Positions 59,747 to 64,000 of a DNA stretch of 64,000 nt are shown piece after piece. A model generated the notes under the pieces. It saw only the letters and a list, made by a program, of their open reading frames with translations. It searched no databases and was not told the DNA's origin. Numbering within the stretch: the stretch's first letter is position 1; each line of letters begins with the position of its first letter. This stretch comes from an uncultured Chloroflexota bacterium (GTDB lineage: Bacteria; Chloroflexota; Anaerolineae; Anaerolineales; Villigracilaceae): assembly GCA_903914955.1 (NCBI GenBank), contig CAIWRB010000250.1, forward strand, positions 16,204-80,203, read 5' to 3'. Made by a program: the position numbers and the translations under genes.

Positions 59747-60873
59747 GCTCATTACTCCCTGAGTTATTAAAGGGTTTTACACATTTCACATTGGGCAATG
59801 CGGTGATGATATTTGCCGCGTTGATATTGATTTATCTGGCAGTGTTCAAAGAGATCGAACCCGTATTGTTGCTCCCGATCGGCTTTGGATGTTTGCTGGC
59901 AAATATTCCGCTGGCTGGCATGACCGCCGCCGAAGGCATGACAAAAGTTTTATATGACGCGGGCATCAAAACAGAATTATTCCCATTACTGATCTTCGTC
60001 GGCGTTGGAGCGATGATCGATTTCTCGCCGCTGCTCGCACAACCGCGCATGGTGTTACTCGGCGCTGCGGGACAATTCGGGATCTTCGGCACGCTGATCC
60101 TCGCGATCTTATTGGGATTCCCCTTGAATCAAGCCGCGTCCATCGGCGTGATCGGCGCCATTGACGGACCGACCTCCATTTTCGTCGCGACAAAACTCGC
60201 GCCTGAATTGCTGGCTCCGATCGCAGTGGCGGCATATTCATACATGAGTTTAATTCCGATCATCCAGCCGCCATTGATGAGATTGCTCACCACAAAAAAA
60301 GAACGATTGATCCGAATGGATTATGCGCCGAAAAACATTTCAAAAAAGACACTGATCTTGTTCCCTGTTGTGCTGACGATCGTTGTCGGTTTGCTTGTCC
60401 CTGAAGCGACTCCATTAATTTCCATGCTCATGCTGGGAAATCTTCTCAAGATGTCAGGCGTAGTGGACAGATTAAGTAAAGCAGCTGAAAATGAGATCAT
60501 CAATATTGCCACATTATTTTTGGGTCTGGCAATTGGCTCAACGATGAGCGCGGCTTCATTTCTGAATTTAGATACAGGCAAGATCATGGTGCTGGGATTG
60601 TTCGCCTTTGTACTTGATACCGTTGCTGGATTGTTATTCGGCAAATTGATGTGCGTCATTTCAGGCGGCAGGATCAATCCGCTGATCGGCGCGGCGGGCA
60701 TATCTGCTTTTCCGATGGCGGGACGTATCGCTGCTAAAATGGCGAATGACGAGGATCCAAATAATTTCATCCTCATGCATGCGATGGGCGCGAATACAGC
60801 AGGTCAACTGGGGAGCGTGATCGCGGGTGGAATTTTACTTTCAGTTGTGAGTAAGATATTGGGGATTAACTGA
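59737..60873 (+). CDS. mmdB: Methylmalonyl-CoA decarboxylase β-subunit (Na+ channel)
   Basis: 378 residues with ~9-11 membrane segments. Conserved family elements are FVGVGAMIDFSPLL, IGAIDGPTSIF (Na+ site Asp), PMAGRIAAKMANDEDPNNFILMHAMGANTAGQLGSVIAGG. It decarboxylates carboxybiotin and exports 1-2 Na+ per turnover, storing energy from succinate or lactate fermentation. Last gene of the operon; followed by a convergent GNAT gene. Confidence 0.93.
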   Translation: MDVGSLLPELLKGFTHFTLGNAVMIFAALILIYLAVFKEIEPVLLLPIGFGCLLANIPLAGMTAAEGMTKVLYDAGIKTELFPLLIFVGVGAMIDFSPLLAQPRMVLLGAAGQFGIFGTLILAILLGFPLNQAASIGVIGAIDGPTSIFVATKLAPELLAPIAVAAYSYMSLIPIIQPPLMRLLTTKKERLIRMDYAPKNISKKTLILFPVVLTIVVGLLVPEATPLISMLMLGNLLKMSGVVDRLSKAAENEIINIATLFLGLAIGSTMSAASFLNLDTGKIMVLGLFAFVLDTVAGLLFGKLMCVISGGRINPLIGAAGISAFPMAGRIAAKMANDEDPNNFILMHAMGANTAGQLGSVIAGGILLSVVSKILGIN

Positions 60874-60928
60874 TCGGTACCGGTCATGAGACCACCGAAC
60901 AAGAAGTTAATCATCACTTTGTCTTTTT

Positions 60929-61984
60929 TTATTTTTCCCCGGCAAGATATTTCTTGATCTTTCCCGTCTCCACCTGCCAAATAGAGCTCGCTATGTAAGG
61001 CTTGAAGCCCATTTCAACGTTGATCTTCAGCATTGGCGCATTGGAATTGGCATTGCGCGTACGAATAAGTTCCACTTCAGGGTGATCGCGCAAAATCTTC
61101 TGCATCATCTCTGCTTTGAGCCAGCGTCCCAATCCCTTACTCCGATAGGCAGAATAAACACCCGTAAATCCCTGATCCAGGATCATGGCGCGGTTGGGAT
61201 TCCAAAATACTTCGGTCAGTCCGACTAATTTCCCGTCGGCTCGGTCCGTCAGAAACATTGACCAACGCTGAGTACCTCTGGCAAACATGCTTTTTTCCAT
61301 ATCCCGCATTATCTGTGGAGTGAATTTCTGATCCTCCATTTCCAAAGTATCACGAGGCTGATCATTTGCGACCTCTTGAAATAGATCTGTGATGTCGTTG
61401 AGCTGCGCATCAGGATACGCGCCATTCCATAACATCAATTCAAACTTGTTTTTCAATTCCTTGCTTTGCTCCAACCAGCGATCGACAAGGTTTCTATCAA
61501 ACTCAACAAGTTTCAGTTGATTGATGAAATTTTCCAATCCTCTGCGCGCGCCAAGACATTCTAAAAACAGTGAGGATGCGGGAATGCGATCATTTGATTC
61601 GGTCATCCACAATGTACGTTCGTGTTTCTTTGCAAACGGCAAAAGTAATTCCAATGCCTGACGCGCAATTCCCTGCTTGCGATACTCGGGCAACACTTCG
61701 ATCATAAAATCAGCGAGATGTTCATTATCACCAGTATTGTAAATTGCGATCTGACCACAAGCGATGATCTTTGTTTTAGACGTATCCCATGCAATATATT
61801 CCTCATATTCGACAAATTGCGGAATATTTTTCCACCCTTGTATTTGTTCTTCAAGAGGAATGGGCGGATCATCCGGCAAATATTCATGGCGCAATATATT
61901 CTTGAACTGGCTCAAACATGCATATTCATTTTCGCTTGCCTGACCCAAATCCAATGACTGAAAAACCATCTCGGTCGTAGACAT
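60929..61984 (-). CDS. Double-domain GNAT N-acetyltransferase
   Basis: 351 residues from MSTTEMVF; GAGGTG upstream decides the start. Two GNAT halves: the first with LPEYRKQGIARQALELLLPFA, the second with YSAYRSKGLGRWLKAEMMQKIL (acetyl-CoA binding Q/RxxGxG/A motifs). Two-domain GNATs of this size include mycothiol-synthase-like and antibiotic acetyltransferase relatives. The substrate is not identifiable. Monocistronic, convergent to mmdB. Confidence 0.85.
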   Translation of the reverse strand: MSTTEMVFQSLDLGQASENEYACLSQFKNILRHEYLPDDPPIPLEEQIQGWKNIPQFVEYEEYIAWDTSKTKIIACGQIAIYNTGDNEHLADFMIEVLPEYRKQGIARQALELLLPFAKKHERTLWMTESNDRIPASSLFLECLGARRGLENFINQLKLVEFDRNLVDRWLEQSKELKNKFELMLWNGAYPDAQLNDITDLFQEVANDQPRDTLEMEDQKFTPQIMRDMEKSMFARGTQRWSMFLTDRADGKLVGLTEVFWNPNRAMILDQGFTGVYSAYRSKGLGRWLKAEMMQKILRDHPEVELIRTRNANSNAPMLKINVEMGFKPYIASSIWQVETGKIKKYLAGEK

Positions 61985-62050
61985 AAACACCTCGTAGTTT
62001 GATAAACAATAAATCAATTCTTTACTGTTCATTATACTGTCTCATAAAAA

Positions 62051-62070
62051 ATAGTCAACAATAGTCAACA
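62051..62070. repeat. Tandem 10-bp repeat upstream of the PLP enzyme gene
   Basis: ATAGTCAACA occurs twice without a gap between the GNAT and PLP-enzyme genes. It lies ~45 bases upstream of the TATAAT and may be part of the control region. Confidence 0.5.
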
Positions 62071-62114
62071 GGCGTACAATTGTCTGAAATATTCCGTAAC
62101 AAAGCAACATACGC

Positions 62115-62138
62115 TATAATCAAAGTTGTCTGACAACT
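62115..62138 (+). promoter_or_regulatory. TATAAT promoter with overlapping FadR/GntR-type operator
   Basis: TATAAT at 62115-62120 is followed, at the predicted start point, by AGTTGTCTGACAACT (62124-62138), a 7-1-7 inverted repeat. Its core TTGTCTGACAA matches the TNGTNNNACNA operator pattern of FadR-type GntR regulators. Binding there would block transcription of the PLP-enzyme gene. Confidence 0.68.
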
Positions 62139-62155
62139 ATTTTCAGGAGAATCCC

Positions 62156-63622
62156 ATGACCACAATTGACCTGACCATTCACAAAGACCGCCGCGCCCGC
62201 GCCATTCAACGCGCAAAAGAGCGCAACATCATCATCCCCACCTATGCCCAGATGAAAGACCCTTCAAAAATCCCAGCGAAAGTTAAAGGGGAATTAAAGA
62301 GTATCGGTCTCTGGGATATTCACCCGCGCAACCTGTTTCGTATCAACTGGCACAACCAACCCACTGCATCCGGCGGGACTTATGGTGGAGTCAACTTCGT
62401 TGAGCTTCCATCCTCGCTGACAGGGGTCAAGGCGCGCATCATCGTCGTTGTTGGCAAATGGTTCCCGACGGGCGCGCACAAAGTCGGTGCCGCTTTTAGC
62501 TGTCTCGTGCCGAGACTGGTCACAGGTCAGTTTGACCCGACCACTCAAAAAGCAGTTTGGCCGTCCACTGGAAATTATTGCCGCGGCGGCGCATATGACT
62601 CCGCGCTGCTTGGATGTGAGTCGATCGCGATCCTGCCCGAAGGCATGTCTAAGGAAAGATTCGAATGGCTGGAAAAAGTGGCGGGCGAGACGATTAAGAC
62701 TCCCGGCTCTGAATCCAATGTGAAGGAAATTTTTGACAAATGCTGGGAGTTGAAAAAATCGGGTCAAGACCTGATGATATTTAATCAGTTTGAAGAATTC
62801 GGAAATTATCTCTGGCACTATGAAGTGACCGGGCACGCGATGGAAGAAGCACTCAAGCAAGTGATGGGACCCAATGACCGCTTCCGCGGCATGGCATCTG
62901 CAACAGGCTCGGGCGGCACAATTGCCAGCGGAGATTATCTCAAACAGATATTCCCCGAAAGCAAGATCATCGCCAGTGAAGCACTGCAATGCCCGACCCT
63001 TTTGGAAAACGGTTTCGGCTCACATCGCATCGAAGGCATCGGCGACAAGCATGTGCCATGGGTACACAATGTAAAGAACACAGGCTTTATCACTGCCATC
63101 GATGATAATGCCGTGGTCAACATTGCACGCCTTTTCAACGAAGAAAACGGGCGTGCTTATCTCACAGAAAAAGGTGTCCCCGAATCCACCATCGCAAATC
63201 TTGATCTGCTCGGCTTCTCTGGCATTGGGAATGTACTTTCCTGCATCAAAGTCGCCAAGTATTACGAGATGGATGAGAACGACGTAATGATCACCATGCT
63301 GACCGACTCAATGGAACTCTATCGCTCGCGCATGCATGAGATGCATCAGGAATTCGGCGAATATAGCGAGAAGAACGCCGCCGCCGATTTCGCCCGCTAC
63401 CTGCATGGACAATCCACAGACAACATGCTCGAGCTGACCTATCCCGAACGCCGCCGTGTGCATAACTTGAAATACTACACCTGGGTTGAACAGCAAGGCA
63501 AGACCTACGCGGAAATTCAGGAACAATGGTATCAACCAAACTATTGGACGGATGTCCAAAAGCAAGCCGATGAAATTGACGAGTTGATCGTCGAGTTCAA
63601 TAAGGAAGTTGGATTGTCTTAA
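62156..63622 (+). CDS. PLP-dependent fold-type II enzyme (cysteine synthase/threonine dehydratase-like)
   Basis: 488 residues from MTTIDLT; AGGAG upstream decides the start. PLP-binding K109 in PTGAHKVGAAF, the phosphate-binding ATGSGGTIASG loop and GNYCRGGAYDSALLG are typical of tryptophan-synthase-β-like enzymes. It is longer than cysteine synthase by ~150 residues, with a C-terminal helical region (HNLKYYTWVEQQGK). The reaction is not known; a β-replacement or deamination of an amino acid is likely. A FadR-type operator overlaps its start point. Confidence 0.82.
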   Translation: MTTIDLTIHKDRRARAIQRAKERNIIIPTYAQMKDPSKIPAKVKGELKSIGLWDIHPRNLFRINWHNQPTASGGTYGGVNFVELPSSLTGVKARIIVVVGKWFPTGAHKVGAAFSCLVPRLVTGQFDPTTQKAVWPSTGNYCRGGAYDSALLGCESIAILPEGMSKERFEWLEKVAGETIKTPGSESNVKEIFDKCWELKKSGQDLMIFNQFEEFGNYLWHYEVTGHAMEEALKQVMGPNDRFRGMASATGSGGTIASGDYLKQIFPESKIIASEALQCPTLLENGFGSHRIEGIGDKHVPWVHNVKNTGFITAIDDNAVVNIARLFNEENGRAYLTEKGVPESTIANLDLLGFSGIGNVLSCIKVAKYYEMDENDVMITMLTDSMELYRSRMHEMHQEFGEYSEKNAAADFARYLHGQSTDNMLELTYPERRRVHNLKYYTWVEQQGKTYAEIQEQWYQPNYWTDVQKQADEIDELIVEFNKEVGLS

Positions 63623-63627
63623 TACAT

Positions 63628-63662
63628 AAAACCTCCGAGGTCTTGAAGACCTCGGAGGTTTT
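63628..63662 (+). terminator. Intrinsic terminator of the PLP enzyme gene
   Basis: A 17-bp perfect inverted repeat (63628-63644 with 63646-63662) centred on one base, ending in TTTT. The AACCTCCGAGGTCTT arm resembles a widespread intergenic repeat, but its position 6 bases after the stop supports termination. Confidence 0.87.
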
Positions 63663-63674
63663 ATTACCAGACAT

Positions 63675-63689
63675 TATAATAACGCAATG
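63675..63689 (+). promoter_or_regulatory. TATAAT box 6 bases before the interrupted gene: leaderless promoter
   Basis: TATAAT (63675-63680) is followed by AACGCA and ATG (63687). No Shine-Dalgarno. Third example in the window of a -10 box at leaderless spacing. Confidence 0.55.
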
Positions 63690-63830
63690 CTCAAACCAAC
63701 AGATTTAATCCTTGTCTGTCTATTACCCACACCCCGGGATCTGGAAATCGCGCGGCTTTTGGGATGGTACCGAATCCCGCTTCGCAGCGCACCGAAAGTT
63801 GTCGCCGTGGACTATCTGGCTTTTTACCAA
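63687..63830 (+). pseudogene. 5' fragment of an unknown gene interrupted by an insertion element
   Basis: 48 codons reading MLKPTDLILVCLLPTPRDLE, then IARLLGWYRIPLRSAPKVV and AVDYLAFYQ. The first residues look like the start of a conserved hypothetical protein with a DLEIARLLGWYRIP motif; I do not know its function. At LAFYQ the sequence changes character and joins, in the same frame, to a transposase-like stretch. The rest of the gene presumably lies beyond the right edge. A TATAAT six bases before the ATG suggests it was a leaderless transcript. Confidence 0.6.
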
Positions 63831-64000
63831 ATGTTCCGTAAAGCTCCCTGCTTTAACAATGGAGATGTAAGGAACAGTTTTGCTTGTATACTAGCTGTTA
63901 AGAGCGCACAAACTTATAACAGCAATCGTCATGTTTTCTACTCCTGTAAGTACCATGTTGTTTTTTGTCCGAAGTATCGCCGCAAGGTACTTGTGAACGG
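63831..64000 (+). mobile_element. IS200/IS605-type element, left end and start of tnpA
   Basis: The last ~30 codons (NSNRHVFYSCKYHVVFCPKYRRKVLV) match the N-terminus of the Y1-type transposase TnpA of IS200/IS605 elements. A small hairpin TAAAGC-TCCCT-GCTTTA (63839-63855) precedes it and is of the kind found at such element ends. The catalytic HUH and Tyr motifs and the right end are outside the window. In the current frame the transposase has no clear start codon of its own after the ATG at 63831, so it may depend on the interrupted gene's frame or on a non-standard start. Confidence 0.75.

Noticed and set aside
57325-60873. Oxaloacetate decarboxylase pump
   Set aside because: The α-subunit is an acyl-CoA carboxyltransferase of MmdA/PccB type, not the OadA pyruvate-carboxylase-like subunit.
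60872-60895. Terminator-like symmetry CGGTACCG after mmdB
   Set aside because: The stem is short and the T-rich stretch is too far downstream; termination there is not supported.
63628-63662. Insertion-sequence inverted repeat near the IS-like end
   Set aside because: It is a terminator-shaped hairpin 6 bases after a stop codon, and the interrupted gene start lies between it and the transposase.
1-64000. tRNA, rRNA or riboswitch, in particular a cobalamin riboswitch before the corrinoid genes
   Set aside because: No cloverleaf, rRNA stretch or B12-box sequence was recognised; the 71 bases before the methyltransferase gene are too short for a cobalamin riboswitch.

Overview
The window most likely comes from a Chloroflexota bacterium of the Anaerolineae type, probably a fermentative heterotroph. 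This is inferred from gene content: NBR1-type Ig-domain secreted proteins with Thr/Ala/Pro-rich stalks, XRE-NB-ARC-TPR regulators, Opp-type sugar transporters whose binding protein has an Ala-Thr-Glu-Ala-Pro linker, and a biotin-dependent Na+-pumping decarboxylase. No search was run, so all family calls rest on motifs, length and context.

Positions 1-33.7 kb form one large carbohydrate and sugar-acid region. A leftward operon (9850 to beyond position 1) starts with an XRE-NB-ARC regulator. It continues with an SDR, an aldo-keto reductase, two UxuA-type mannonate dehydratases, an SDR of the uronate dehydrogenase/epimerase type, an RraA-like aldolase and two enolase-superfamily dehydratases. 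A second leftward operon (19577 to 10205) has a lipoprotein binding protein, two permeases and two ATPases of the Opp/Dpp class, then a small membrane protein, a DapA-type aldolase, a mutarotase-like gene with a broken start, and a third enolase-superfamily dehydratase. Divergent from it, a rightward operon (19818-33732) carries an UPF0303 protein, an oxidoreductase, a FadR-type regulator, a second SDR, a fourth enolase-superfamily dehydratase, a lactonase-like propeller, KDG kinase and KDPG aldolase. It then runs into a UroD-fold methyltransferase with its corrinoid protein, another oxidoreductase, a Tat-exported DUF362 protein, and GH5-like and GH1 glycosidases. Together these suggest uptake of plant-derived oligosaccharides, their hydrolysis, and conversion of uronic/aldonic acids to KDG, KDPG, pyruvate and glyceraldehyde 3-phosphate. 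The B12 methyltransferase pair inside this region suggests demethylation of an O-methylated sugar or sugar acid, which is the most novel hypothesis here.

Positions 33.8-40.0 kb encode three exported proteins: a TolB-like propeller lipoprotein and two related NBR1-Ig proteins. Positions 40.1-42.6 kb hold a DNA polymerase IV operon and small genes, closed by a strong terminator. Positions 42.7-48.8 kb form a TetR-controlled ABC-2 efflux operon with two separate ATPases, a membrane fusion protein, one permease and two accessory proteins. A perfect 14-bp palindrome separates it from a divergent MFS exporter.

Positions 50.2-57.0 kb combine an HD-GYP phosphodiesterase, GlgC, a NarL-type response regulator and a multi-PAS/GAF histidine kinase. 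Positions 57.3-60.9 kb encode a complete methylmalonyl-CoA decarboxylase Na+ pump. After a double-GNAT protein and a PLP enzyme with a palindromic operator-like promoter, the window ends in a gene apparently interrupted by an IS200/IS605-type element. No rRNA, tRNA or CRISPR array was seen.
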